Shown: positions 7,278 through 14,524, numbered from the stretch's first letter. The stretch: 16,459 nucleotides of DNA from an uncultured Saprospiraceae bacterium (GCA_937967535.1 CALCMV010000151.1:1-16459), one strand, 5' to 3'. Numbers and translations are program-made. Notes: generated by a model not told the origin, from the letters alone.

Positions 7278-7679
7278 TTACGTCATCCGAAAGTGCCACT
7301 CATCCACGATGTCATTGCTTGGGTCAAAAGTATCAATCCAATCCAAAAACAAGTGACGAAACTGCTCAATCTCCCGACGCAATAATCTAAGATACTCTAC
7401 GTCAGCGAGTTCGAGTTGTTTGCAAAGATAGGTTTGGCTATTGAGTTCTCTGGCTGCGAGTTTTATCAGCACAGCATTATCCATACGATGCGAATAAATG
7501 TCACCGCCTTCTGCATTGGCGATTTTTGCAGGGAGTCGGAGGGCATTTTCCATCATAAGTTGGGCAACTAAGCCGCCCTCTTCCACATCTTCACGGAAGC
7601 TGGCAACGATGGCATTCGTAATTTCGACAATTTCCTCTGCTTTACCAAATACACTTAAATCTCTGTATCTCATGTCCAT
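7278..7679 (-). CDS. Four-helix-bundle protein, divergent S23/IVP-like
   Basis: Small, all-helical cytoplasmic protein of 133 residues. The opening YRDLSVFGKAEEIV resembles the Y-R-D-L-x-V-W-x-K-A start of the four-helix-bundle family first named from intervening sequences of 23S rRNA genes (also related to Avd of diversity-generating retroelements). The central LPAKIANAEGG matches the family's I-P-x-N-I-A-E-G region with substitutions, and L-N-S-Q-T-Y-L-C-K-Q-L-E-L matches the helix that usually reads L-x-E-L-x-T-Q-L. No rRNA gene or reverse transcriptase is in the window, so this is an orphan copy of unknown role. The start MDMRYRDL allows either of two ATGs two codons apart. It converges on the transporter gene. 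Confidence 0.65.
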   Translation of the reverse strand: MDMRYRDLSVFGKAEEIVEITNAIVASFREDVEEGGLVAQLMMENALRLPAKIANAEGGDIYSHRMDNAVLIKLAARELNSQTYLCKQLELADVEYLRLLRREIEQFRHLFLDWIDTFDPSNDIVDEWHFRMT

Positions 7680-7852
7680 TGTATTTCCGTATTGTGAATG
7701 AATGTTAAATTTTGTGAATTTGCCACAAGTTGTTGGGACTGTGGCTATGAATCAGTTTTAAAATCGTATTTTTGTACAAAATACAACAAACCTACAATAC
7801 ATTAAGCTTTTTAATTTGTTTTCTGCTTGAATTTAACGGACACGTTTAAGTT

Positions 7853-7860
7853 TAGTTTTG
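7853..7860 (+). promoter_or_regulatory. Candidate -7 box (TAGTTTTG) for the TonB-dependent receptor
   Basis: TAGTTTTG matches TAnnTTTG fully and lies 53 nt before the receptor ATG. A TTG at 7827-7829 could be the -33 element, at a somewhat long 23-nt spacing. A second full match, TATTTTTG, is at 7767-7774. No Fur-like or riboswitch-like structure was recognised in 7680-7913. Confidence 0.3.
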
Positions 7861-7913
7861 AATAAAATTTTAGATTTTGTGACGTTGAAAAACAAGCAAT
7901 TCCACCTTAAAAA

Positions 7914-9797
7914 ATGACTATGCGGCGATTGGTAATTATTTTTTTTCTTTCCCTTCTTGCTTATAATCAAATATTTGCACAAAGCGATACATTGCTTTTG
8001 CCACAAGTCGAATTGACCGCTAAAACCACAAATTCTATATCAAAAACAGGCACTAGAACTACTTTCGATTCTATCGTAATTTTAAAAAATAAACACCAAA
8101 ATATTGCCCAATTATTAAATGACAATGCTGCCGTACAAATTCAAAATTATGGCTTGGGACAGTCGGCTTCTGCCAATATTCGCGGAATGGGGGCAAGCCA
8201 TACGCAAGTATATTGGCAAAATATACCCCTCAATTCCAGTATGTTGGGGCAAACAGATTTTTCGCTCTTACCAACGGGTTTATTTTCCGAAATTACACTG
8301 ACACAAGGCGCATCCTCCAATACGCAAGGCAATGGCGGTTTGGGAGGAAATTTAATTTTAAATAATAATCATTTAATTGATAATCAGAAAATTATAAAAG
8401 GAACAATTGCACAACAAATTTCAAATATTAGCAATTTTTCTACTTTATTTAATTTTAATTATTTAAATAAAAACAAATACACGCGCACCAAATTTTTTAG
8501 CCAAAACAGTCAAAATCATTTCAGATACCGAGACAGATTCACCCTAGGTCAGCCTCTAAGAAAAGCCCAAAATGCCGAATTTCAACAATATCACCTCATG
8601 CAGTCCTTCGGTTTTCGTCCGAATAAAAAAAATACGCTTCATGCTCATCTTTGGCTGACTGACAGCGACCGCAATCTTGCCTTTTCCACTGCACGTCAAC
8701 AAGACTGGGCTTTGCGTAGCGCAGTATCTTGGGAAAGTGACATCTATGATATGACATTGGCATATATAGATGAAAAGCTGGACTACACAGATAAAAGTGT
8801 CGGGATTATTTCAGAAAGTCGTTCGCAGCGTGTTTTTGCGCGTACAAGCCTACGGAAGTCATTCGACCAAATACGCACCCAAATGGGTTTTACATTCGCA
8901 TGGGATAAAGCCCGTGCGCCCGGCTACGCTTCGGGAGAACGACAAGTACAGAGCAGTATTTTTTCTGATAATGAATTGATTTTTAATAAAATAAAAATAA
9001 AATTATTGCTACGTGAAGAATGGCGCGATGGCAATTTTTCACCATTATTATACACTATAAATGTAAGTCCGCATTTCGATATTCCGTTTAAATTGAATTT
9101 TATTCACAGTCGAAATATTCACTATCCGACTTTTAATGACCGCTATTGGCAGCCCGGTGGAAATCCTGATTTGCAAGCCGAAAAAGCCTATCACTGGGAA
9201 GTCAATCTTGGCAGTAGTGCGCTGCCTTTTTCGGAAAATGAAAATTATTTTTCCATCAAAACAAATCTTGCACTCTACCATACCCGCCTCCAAAATCGCA
9301 TCCAATGGCTGCCCACAGATGCAGGGTTTTGGACACCTTCCAATGTCAAAAGAGTACATAGTATAGGCTTGGAAGCGCGTGTTCCTATGACCCTGAAAAA
9401 AGGCGATTGGCTACTCACATGGACGCACAGCTACGCCCTCACACACACGACAGACCAAACACCCAACACCGAAAATATCGGCAATCGCCTAGCCTACATT
9501 CCGCTACACAAATGGAATAACACATTCACAATGAGTAACTTAGGGCAAGGCTGGTCATGGGAATACCAACATGGCTTGACGGATACGCGATTCACATTAA
9601 GCGATAATTCGGCGCAGCTTCCGGCATACCAAACAGGCAGTCTTTCTGCCAGTTATGATTGGCATTTATCTAAGAAAATAAATCTGCGTTTTGATTTACG
9701 CATTAATAATTTGTGGAATGTGGATTATGAAGTAGTACAAGGCTTTCCGATGCCCTTGCGCTATGGGGAGTTGGTGCTTAGTTTATTGAGTTTATAA
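7914..9797 (+). CDS. TonB-dependent outer-membrane receptor
   Basis: Energy-dependent outer-membrane importer of 627 residues. The signal peptide is MTMRRLVIIFFLSLLAYNQIFAQ (either of the first two ATGs may be the start). The plug domain, roughly 45-150, shows typical strings: AQLLNDNAAVQIQNYG, SASANIRGMGASHTQVYWQ, the ITLTQGASS strand and GGLGGNLILNN. The rest is an antiparallel beta-strand barrel rich in aromatic residues, ending NVDYEVVQGFPMPLRYGE as in the BtuB/siderophore receptor group. There is no N-terminal carboxypeptidase-like domain and no SusD partner, so this is not a SusC glycan system. Substrate is unknown: cobalamin, siderophore or other small ligands are all possible. No TonB, ABC transporter or regulator gene lies beside it. 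Confidence 0.9.
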   Translation: MTMRRLVIIFFLSLLAYNQIFAQSDTLLLPQVELTAKTTNSISKTGTRTTFDSIVILKNKHQNIAQLLNDNAAVQIQNYGLGQSASANIRGMGASHTQVYWQNIPLNSSMLGQTDFSLLPTGLFSEITLTQGASSNTQGNGGLGGNLILNNNHLIDNQKIIKGTIAQQISNISNFSTLFNFNYLNKNKYTRTKFFSQNSQNHFRYRDRFTLGQPLRKAQNAEFQQYHLMQSFGFRPNKKNTLHAHLWLTDSDRNLAFSTARQQDWALRSAVSWESDIYDMTLAYIDEKLDYTDKSVGIISESRSQRVFARTSLRKSFDQIRTQMGFTFAWDKARAPGYASGERQVQSSIFSDNELIFNKIKIKLLLREEWRDGNFSPLLYTINVSPHFDIPFKLNFIHSRNIHYPTFNDRYWQPGGNPDLQAEKAYHWEVNLGSSALPFSENENYFSIKTNLALYHTRLQNRIQWLPTDAGFWTPSNVKRVHSIGLEARVPMTLKKGDWLLTWTHSYALTHTTDQTPNTENIGNRLAYIPLHKWNNTFTMSNLGQGWSWEYQHGLTDTRFTLSDNSAQLPAYQTGSLSASYDWHLSKKINLRFDLRINNLWNVDYEVVQGFPMPLRYGELVLSLLSL

Positions 9798-9804
9798 AAA
9801 GTAG

Positions 9805-9823
9805 AATTTTGCGAAGCAAAATT
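9805..9823. terminator. Terminator-like hairpin between convergent genes
   Basis: An 8-bp perfect stem, aattttgc (9805-9812) and gcaaaatt (9816-9823), with loop gaa, lies 8 nt after the receptor stop and is followed by ttattc. The opposite strand also has a short T-run, so it may serve both the receptor and the convergent esterase gene ending at 9863. Confidence 0.55.
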
Positions 9824-9862
9824 TATTCATCTTAATGAACTTTATAAACTTAATAAACCAAG

Positions 9863-10798
9863 TCACACTTCGTGATACAAAATACGCCCTTGCCCAAAGC
9901 GTTGGCGAGTGAATGAGCCGATTTTCTCAATCGCTTTTCTCGCTTCGGGGAGTTCTTTCCAAAGTAATTGCCAGACGTGTATTTGTCCCTGCCAGACATC
10001 AAGTTCGACTTCTACTCCGGCTTCTTTGGCGCGAGAGGCGAGTCGTGTTGAGTCATTTAATAGGATTTCGGATGTACCAACTTGTATAAGTATCGGAGGC
10101 ATGTGTGTAAAATCGGCATAAAGTGGCGACACACGCGAGTCGTCTAGGGGGATGTCTCCGGCATACCATTTACCGATTCCGGCGAGGATGTCGGCACTCA
10201 AAACCGGGTCTTTTTTGTCATTCGGGTAGAAAGATTCACCGGTGCAGGCAAGGTCGGTGAGTGGTGAGAGTAAGACTGCGCCGGCGGGCAAAACGATACC
10301 TCTATCTCGCGCTGCGAGCATAGTAGAAAGCACCAAACCGCCTCCTGCGGAATCTCCGGCAAGTACGATACTGACGCTACGGTAGCCATTTTCATTGAGC
10401 CATTGGTAGATTTTTAGCGAATCTTCGAGTGCGGCAGGGTAGGGATTTTCGGGCGCAAGTGAGTAGTTGATTATCAGCACTTTAGAGCCTGTTTCGAGAG
10501 CGAGTTTAGCAACAAAAGCACGATAATTTTTGATGCCTCCCATTACATAACCGCCACCATGTAGGTAGAAGATAATCTCATTGGCGTGAGCATCGGGCGG
10601 TATCATCCATTCGGTTTCGATACCCTCTACGTTGAGTTTTTTGACGTTAATCCCCTCCGGCATTTCGAATCGCGCAGTATTCTTATCCATCCAACTACGC
10701 AAAGCTTCCACAGAGGGAAGTTCCCCTTTGAGTTGTTTGTTCCACTTTCTTTTTTTTCGTAGTAATACTGATTTGATGATAAAATTCCTCAGACTCAT
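9863..10798 (-). CDS. Alpha/beta hydrolase, HSL-family (GDSAG) esterase
   Basis: Predicted carboxylesterase/lipase of 311 residues, probably cytoplasmic since no signal peptide is seen. The oxyanion-hole motif H80-G-G-G (YLHGGGYVMGG), the family string Y112-S-L-A-P-E117 and the nucleophile elbow G148-D-S150-A-G-G are all present. H274 (GQIHVW) is the catalytic histidine. The acid is expected in VGTSEILLNDS: E244 stands where many relatives have aspartate in a D-P-L motif, with D249 nearby, so the identity of the catalytic acid is open. Natural substrate is unknown; small acyl esters are typical. It is last in a minus-strand run but separated from the preceding gene by 142 bp that holds a long palindrome, so it may be transcribed on its own. 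Confidence 0.88.
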   Translation of the reverse strand: MSLRNFIIKSVLLRKKRKWNKQLKGELPSVEALRSWMDKNTARFEMPEGINVKKLNVEGIETEWMIPPDAHANEIIFYLHGGGYVMGGIKNYRAFVAKLALETGSKVLIINYSLAPENPYPAALEDSLKIYQWLNENGYRSVSIVLAGDSAGGGLVLSTMLAARDRGIVLPAGAVLLSPLTDLACTGESFYPNDKKDPVLSADILAGIGKWYAGDIPLDDSRVSPLYADFTHMPPILIQVGTSEILLNDSTRLASRAKEAGVEVELDVWQGQIHVWQLLWKELPEARKAIEKIGSFTRQRFGQGRILYHEV

Positions 10799-10825
10799 GT
10801 ATTGTGATTGAGTGAAAAAAATGCA

Positions 10826-10901
10826 AGAGGTCAGATGAATTTGGCGATGTATAGAAAATTCATGAATTTTCTATACATCGCGTAAAATATTTTTGACCTC
10901 T
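10826..10901. repeat. 38-bp perfect palindrome with outer 8-bp arms
   Basis: A 38-bp exact palindrome (10844-10881; half-arm gcgatgtatagaaaattca) has no loop bases at all, centred on catg. Outer arms agaggtca (10826-10833) and tgacctct (10894-10901) extend the structure. It ends 28 bp upstream of the esterase start, so it would fall in or next to that gene's leader. Zero spacing suggests a dimer-protein operator, a recent inverted duplication or a recombination product more than a simple terminator. Confidence 0.85.
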
Positions 10902-10906
10902 GACGA

Positions 10907-10939
10907 TGAAATGTGCTGACTTCTTGTTAGAACATTTCA
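10907..10939 (-). terminator. Hairpin just after the FkbM-type gene
   Basis: Stem tgaaatgt (10907-10914) and acatttca (10932-10939), 8 bp with a 17-base loop, begins directly after the stop codon of the minus-strand gene ending at 10941. No U-tract follows on the minus strand, so it is a weak terminator candidate. Confidence 0.35.
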
Positions 10940-10940
10940 C

Positions 10941-11852
10941 TTAAATATTCATCCATTTTCTGTGGGCAATTTTTTCTTTTTTGACGGTACGTGCGTATTC
11001 GCAGTACGGATGGGTTTGGCACTCGGCGGGAGTAACTTCGGGGAAGTATTGTTGTGCCTCATCAATGTCATTTCTCAAAAAGAAAGCATTAAAACCGTAG
11101 CGGTTTGCACCGATTAGGCGATAGCCTTTTTCCCGTGCCAATTTATTCAAAGCTGCCAGCGATGCTCCGGCGTAATATTCGGGCGCATCCGACACAAAAT
11201 TCGGGTCGTATGGAATCGTGACCGCCGCTTCCGGTTCCCACAGATTGTTACATTCAGCCACTACAACGCGCGGCGAAACTGCCTCAATCGCCTTCCACAC
11301 CCAATAATCCATTCCGTCTATATCAATTGAAAGCAAATCTATTGCTCCCTGAAAATTATTTTGTTGGATAAGGTTGTTGATATTTTCTGCTGTAACGAGC
11401 GCAGACATGAAGATGGGTTGGTGTGTTCGCACATCTCTATGTCGGCGGTAGTATTCTCTGCCGTATCGGATATTTAATGGGGCAATATCTATCAACAAGC
11501 CTTCAAAGTCGTGATGTATCAGCAAATTTGCGGAATTACACTCCACTCCATTGCCACATCCTATCTCAATCACTTTTCGGTTCGTAAAACCAATGGCTGC
11601 AAAAATATACAATATTATTCCATCTTCCCCATTTTGAGAGAAATTTCGGAAAGAAATATTTGCGAAATTCGGCTTTTTGCCCTGATTATCAATGTTTTGT
11701 CGCCTATAAATTTCTAATAATTCAATTTGCTTTACACGCTTGATTGTACCTATAAAATCGCCTGTACTAGATATTTTTTTGAAAAAACGGATGCCATCTA
11801 TACCCGTTTTTTCAAATATAAAAATCAATAGTAATTTGAATAATTTTTTCAT
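10941..11852 (-). CDS. FkbM-type SAM-dependent methyltransferase-like protein
   Basis: Protein of 303 residues starting at MKKLFKLLLIFIFEK. The frame is open to 12002, but the upstream part runs through a palindromic element and the next gene, so the ATG at 11852 is chosen. The FSQNGEDG string (71-78), the Rossmann motif EIGCGNGVECNSANLL (96-111) and DLLSIDIDGMDYWVWKA (from 172) place it with FkbM-domain proteins that occur near polysaccharide and glycan genes. The first 15 residues are hydrophobic and could anchor it to the membrane. The family is annotated as O-methyltransferases, but many members, including those with this FSQNGEDG-IDIDGxDYW pattern, have no tested activity. The only upstream neighbour on its strand is a DNA glycosylase. 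The hairpin 16 bp before the ATG may limit its translation or transcription. Confidence 0.75.
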   Translation of the reverse strand: MKKLFKLLLIFIFEKTGIDGIRFFKKISSTGDFIGTIKRVKQIELLEIYRRQNIDNQGKKPNFANISFRNFSQNGEDGIILYIFAAIGFTNRKVIEIGCGNGVECNSANLLIHHDFEGLLIDIAPLNIRYGREYYRRHRDVRTHQPIFMSALVTAENINNLIQQNNFQGAIDLLSIDIDGMDYWVWKAIEAVSPRVVVAECNNLWEPEAAVTIPYDPNFVSDAPEYYAGASLAALNKLAREKGYRLIGANRYGFNAFFLRNDIDEAQQYFPEVTPAECQTHPYCEYARTVKKEKIAHRKWMNI

Positions 11853-11867
11853 TTTAAAATATAGCGG

Positions 11868-11954
11868 CACGTAGCACGGTGCTTCCAGCCCGTGTTTGCG
11901 ATAAGAACGCACTATATATACGCGAAACACGGGCTGGAAGCACCGTGCTACGTG
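11868..11954. repeat. Perfect 30-bp inverted-repeat element overlapping a stop codon
   Basis: Arms 11868-11897 and 11925-11954 are exact 30-bp inverted copies (arm begins cacgtagcacggtgcttcca) around a 27-base loop. The right arm contains the TAG stop of the glycosylase gene (11948-11950), and the left arm ends 16 bp upstream of the FkbM-type start. It fills almost the whole gap between the two genes. It is more G+C-rich than its surroundings, as expected of an inserted palindromic (REP/MITE-like) element. It could also act as a terminator or attenuator. Confidence 0.88.
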
Positions 11955-12544
11955 AGTGAATCCCACAAAAAGTAACAAGCATAGGAACGGTAGGGTTTCC
12001 ATGCTTCGGCGATTTCTTTCATTTGTTTTTTGAGGGCTTTTTTATCATTTTCGTCTAAATTGTAGTGTTTGACCATTGCATTTTTGATACCCAAATCACC
12101 GACCGGAAATACATCAGGTCTGCCCAATGAAAACATGAGTATCATCTGCACCGTCCATTCTCCAACACCTTTTATTTCAGTGAGTTGTGCGATGAGTTCA
12201 TCATCCGTCATTTGCTCGTATTGTTTTTTGGTGAGTGGATTTTCTTTGAAATATTGGGCGACATTATGCGCGTATTTGGCTTTTTGATTGGAGAATCCTA
12301 CGCTGCGAAGTGTATCATGCGGGGTGGCGAGTACGCTTTCGGGCGTGGGTTTATTTTCATACAAATCAAGAAAACGTCCGTAAATGGTGGCGGCTGCTTT
12401 GACGGAGAGTTGTTGACCTGTAATGGAACGTATGAGGTCGTTGAAGAGGTCGGCTTCTGCGCCTCTGTGTGGTGGGATATTGTCGGAGAGAATAGGCTTC
12501 AGAATCGGGTCGCGGGAAAGGTGCTTATGGATTTCTTTTTGCAT
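11948..12544 (-). CDS. DNA-3-methyladenine glycosylase, AlkA-like HhH-GPD family
   Basis: Base-excision repair enzyme of 198 residues that removes alkylated bases such as 3-methyladenine. The helix-hairpin-helix is IKGVGEWTVQ (124-133), followed by the G/P loop and the catalytic aspartate D150 in FPVGDLGI. The N-terminal helical part (ITGQQLSVKAAATIYGRF) is the usual start of the HhH-GPD core. The extra N-terminal beta domain of E. coli AlkA is absent, as in many short bacterial versions. I chose ATG 12544 (MQKEIHKHLSRDP): an upstream ATG at 12601 would add 19 hydrophobic residues encoded by a repeat element. The final Thr codon and the TAG stop lie inside the 11868-11954 palindrome. No ada or alkylation-response gene is nearby. 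Confidence 0.9.
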   Translation of the reverse strand: MQKEIHKHLSRDPILKPILSDNIPPHRGAEADLFNDLIRSITGQQLSVKAAATIYGRFLDLYENKPTPESVLATPHDTLRSVGFSNQKAKYAHNVAQYFKENPLTKKQYEQMTDDELIAQLTEIKGVGEWTVQMILMFSLGRPDVFPVGDLGIKNAMVKHYNLDENDKKALKKQMKEIAEAWKPYRSYACYFLWDSLT

Positions 12545-12577
12545 TGTTGATTTTGATAGAAGCAGAAACGCAAATAC

Positions 12578-12692
12578 CGTAAAGGCGAATTTATTCGCCA
12601 CGTAAGTAATAAGTTTAATTTGTAAAATTCTTATTTTTAGCTAATTGTAAATATAAATTACGCCACATTTGGCGATTAAAATCGCCTTTACG
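12578..12692. repeat. REP-like pair of hairpins in inverted orientation
   Basis: A 23-base unit, cgtaaaggcgaatttattcg plus cca (12578-12600), recurs inverted at 12670-12692 with 21 of 23 bases matching. Each unit is itself a hairpin with a 6-bp stem (ggcgaa/ttcgcc, and ggcgat/atcgcc) and a 4-base loop. The two differences fall on paired positions and keep the pair. A third small stem, cgcca/tggcg, is at 12661-12674. It lies directly upstream of the glycosylase start. Confidence 0.75.
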
Positions 12693-12700
12693 AGTTCGCG

Positions 12701-12805
12701 GTCAGCCTGTTTAGCTGTCAATTGTATTATTATTTTAATTTTTAATTAACTCAAAAACAATAATATACAAATATTTTTCTAACCCCCTTGACAGCTAAAG
12801 CAGTC
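12701..12805. repeat. Inverted repeat built on tttagctgtca
   Basis: tttagctgtca (12710-12720) and its exact inverse tgacagctaaa (12789-12799) flank a 68-base AT-rich core. Outside these, gtcagcctg and gcagtcatt are imperfect continuations. It adjoins the REP-like pair at 12578-12692. No gene is seen from 12545 to 12949, and 12806-12902 is plain AT-rich DNA. Confidence 0.5.
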
Positions 12806-12905
12806 ATTACGGTGTTTTATATTTATTAATATTTTATAAAATTAATTTAAAAATAATAAAAAAATACGTCTATTTCAGTGTGTGTTTGATAATTTTGAAT
12901 TATAA

Positions 12906-12947
12906 AAACTATGAACTATGAACTATGAACTCAAAACCATGAACTCA
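12906..12947 (-). repeat. GTTCATAGTT array behind the histidine-phosphatase gene
   Basis: On the minus strand, beginning 3 nt after the TAG stop at 12950-12952, the sequence reads GAGTTCATGG and then three overlapping copies of GTTCATAGTT ending in TTTT. It is the same word and the same sense orientation as the array after the first M43 gene. Confidence 0.7.
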
Positions 12948-12949
12948 TT

Positions 12950-13465
12950 CTACTGCCTAGATACACCATAGGTCAATTTAATAAAATCCCTTACAATTTC
13001 ATTGCCTTTTGTAATTTTCACTTTGAATAAATTGTCAAAATCTTTCTCTGCAATCGTTACATTTTGAGGGTTTTCCATTAATTTATCTATAATTTCGGGA
13101 ACGGTATTACTATGACCTACAATAAGGACATTTCCACCTTTAATGGCTTTTAATTGTTGTACCAATTCCGTAGTTTGATTCGCAAAAACTTCAGTAGGTG
13201 CAATGCCTGACTTGGTGGCGAGTGGTTCGGCGGTTTGTTGGGTACGTCGGTAATTGGTAACGAAAATCTTTGTGATATTTTCACTTATCAAGGCATCACG
13301 CAATGCCTCCGCCCGTATATGACCTTTTACCGATAGCTGCGTGTCGCGTGTGCTATCTGCTTTTTCGGCATGGCGTACTATATAATAGGTTGTGGTATAT
13401 GTTGTAGTACAGGAACTCAACATAACGACAGAAGCTAAAAACAGAAATTGCAGTGTGTGTTTCAT
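12950..13465 (-). CDS. Histidine phosphatase (phosphoglycerate-mutase superfamily) lipoprotein
   Basis: Small phosphohydrolase of 171 residues of the branch that includes SixA. Signal MKHTLQFLFLASVVMLSSC has a good lipobox, L-S-S-C19, so it is likely anchored in the envelope. The catalytic R31-H32-A-E-K motif carries the phospho-acceptor histidine. The string NYRRTQQTAEPLA supplies the conserved arginine, and VGH118-S-N-T-V the second histidine. Length fits the short SixA-like forms. It lies 42 bp downstream of the PorP/SprF gene on the same strand, so the two may be co-transcribed, though no functional link is known. Substrate unknown: a periplasmic location makes phospho-histidine of cytoplasmic phosphorelays unlikely, and a small phosphate ester more plausible. 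Confidence 0.87.
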   Translation of the reverse strand: MKHTLQFLFLASVVMLSSCTTTYTTTYYIVRHAEKADSTRDTQLSVKGHIRAEALRDALISENITKIFVTNYRRTQQTAEPLATKSGIAPTEVFANQTTELVQQLKAIKGGNVLIVGHSNTVPEIIDKLMENPQNVTIAEKDFDNLFKVKITKGNEIVRDFIKLTYGVSRQ

Positions 13466-13507
13466 AGCTGTAATGGTTCGTGGCGGTGGACTGTGGAGCT
13501 TAGTACA

Positions 13508-14524
13508 TCAAAAAGTAGGACACATCGCTGTATCGCTATCGTCGCGCCCGATGTATGTCAGAGACAATTCGAAGCCGCCAAATCCGCTACTCGAAGGTAT
13601 CAAGGTGGAAAGGTTGGCATCCGAACTCAAACCGATGATAAAAGTCTCCGTCTCGAAGCCGACCAAAAATACAAAAGCATCCAAAGCCACTGTACTCTGT
13701 GTATCTGTGACCGGACGTAGCCAGCCGCCCAAGTGGAAAGCCGTATCGTAGCCCAAGTGGAATTTGAGGTTTGTACCAATATTGGCTTCGAGTTGATTGC
13801 CTTGTATGTATACGAGGGCGCGTGGAAGGAGGTTAATGCGGTCATTTAGAGGAAATTCACCGCTTGCATAAACGGTAAATCGTGGTGGGAGGCGATTGGT
13901 GAGGTCTTCGTCGAGTGCTACATTGGGGGCATTGGCGTGAAAGATACTTGCACCCCAATTGAAGGCATAATTATCACGCGGCAAATAGGTGTAATTGATG
14001 CCCGCGCTAATGTCGGCATAAGAGCGATTATTTGTGGGAAGGTCTTCGCCTGTTAGCAGGTTGTAGCCTTCTGTACCGTCAAATTGGTCGCCAAAAGTGA
14101 GGTCGTTAAAGTTGATATTTCTTTGTGCGACTCCGAGATTAAATCCTGCACTTAGAAAGCGTTTTTTTCGCAAACCCAAACCTTTGTGATAGGCTGCCGA
14201 TACTGCGAGTTGGTTGGTACTAAGGCTCGTAGCACCACCTTTATCGCTGAAAAAATACATCCCAAAACCAAGCCCGTCTGTGAAGCTATTGCCGATTTTG
14301 GTACGAATATCAAAACTCGCCTGAATGGTTTTAAAAGAATTATCCATGACGGTTTGCCATTGATTGCGATATTGCGCCGTAGCGCGATATTTGCCTGACA
14401 TAGAACCGGTTAGCGCAGGATTGAGCGTCAAAGGTGCGGCGTAAAATTGGGATAAGTGATGGTCTTGGGCATTAGTCGCTACCGCAAGCAATAGCACCAT
14501 TCCTAATATCAAAAATTTCTTCAT
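13508..14524 (-). CDS. PorP/SprF family type IX secretion-associated outer-membrane protein
   Basis: Outer-membrane beta-barrel of 338 residues. Signal MKKFLILGMVLLLAVATNA is cleaved before Q-D-H-H. The family hallmark follows at once: LSQFYAAPLTLNPALTGS and then YRATAQYRNQW. The rest is alternating beta-strands typical of the barrel (for example GLGFGMYFFSDKGGATS and FNLGVAQRNINFNDLTFGDQ). PorP/SprF proteins hold or guide secreted T9SS substrates, and SprF is needed for SprB adhesin export in gliding bacteria. Paralogues often stand beside large adhesin genes, but none is seen here and no PorK/L/M/N genes follow. It is therefore probably one of several genomic paralogues. The leader is unusually low in complexity (14525-14660). 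Confidence 0.9.
   Translation of the reverse strand: MKKFLILGMVLLLAVATNAQDHHLSQFYAAPLTLNPALTGSMSGKYRATAQYRNQWQTVMDNSFKTIQASFDIRTKIGNSFTDGLGFGMYFFSDKGGATSLSTNQLAVSAAYHKGLGLRKKRFLSAGFNLGVAQRNINFNDLTFGDQFDGTEGYNLLTGEDLPTNNRSYADISAGINYTYLPRDNYAFNWGASIFHANAPNVALDEDLTNRLPPRFTVYASGEFPLNDRINLLPRALVYIQGNQLEANIGTNLKFHLGYDTAFHLGGWLRPVTDTQSTVALDAFVFLVGFETETFIIGLSSDANLSTLIPSSSGFGGFELSLTYIGRDDSDTAMCPTF

Noticed and set aside
7278..9797. A diversity-generating retroelement suggested by the Avd-like four-helix protein
   Set aside because: No reverse transcriptase, template/variable repeat pair or C-type lectin target gene is seen nearby.
11853..12002. A 50-codon N-terminal extension of the FkbM-type protein
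   Set aside because: The extension is encoded by the 30-bp inverted repeat and the antisense of the glycosylase 3' end. The internal ATG at 11852 begins a normal N-terminus.
12545..12601. A 19-residue hydrophobic extension of the DNA glycosylase that could pass for a signal peptide
   Set aside because: It is encoded by part of the REP-like element, and a DNA-repair enzyme should be cytoplasmic. The ATG at 12544 gives the family's usual start.
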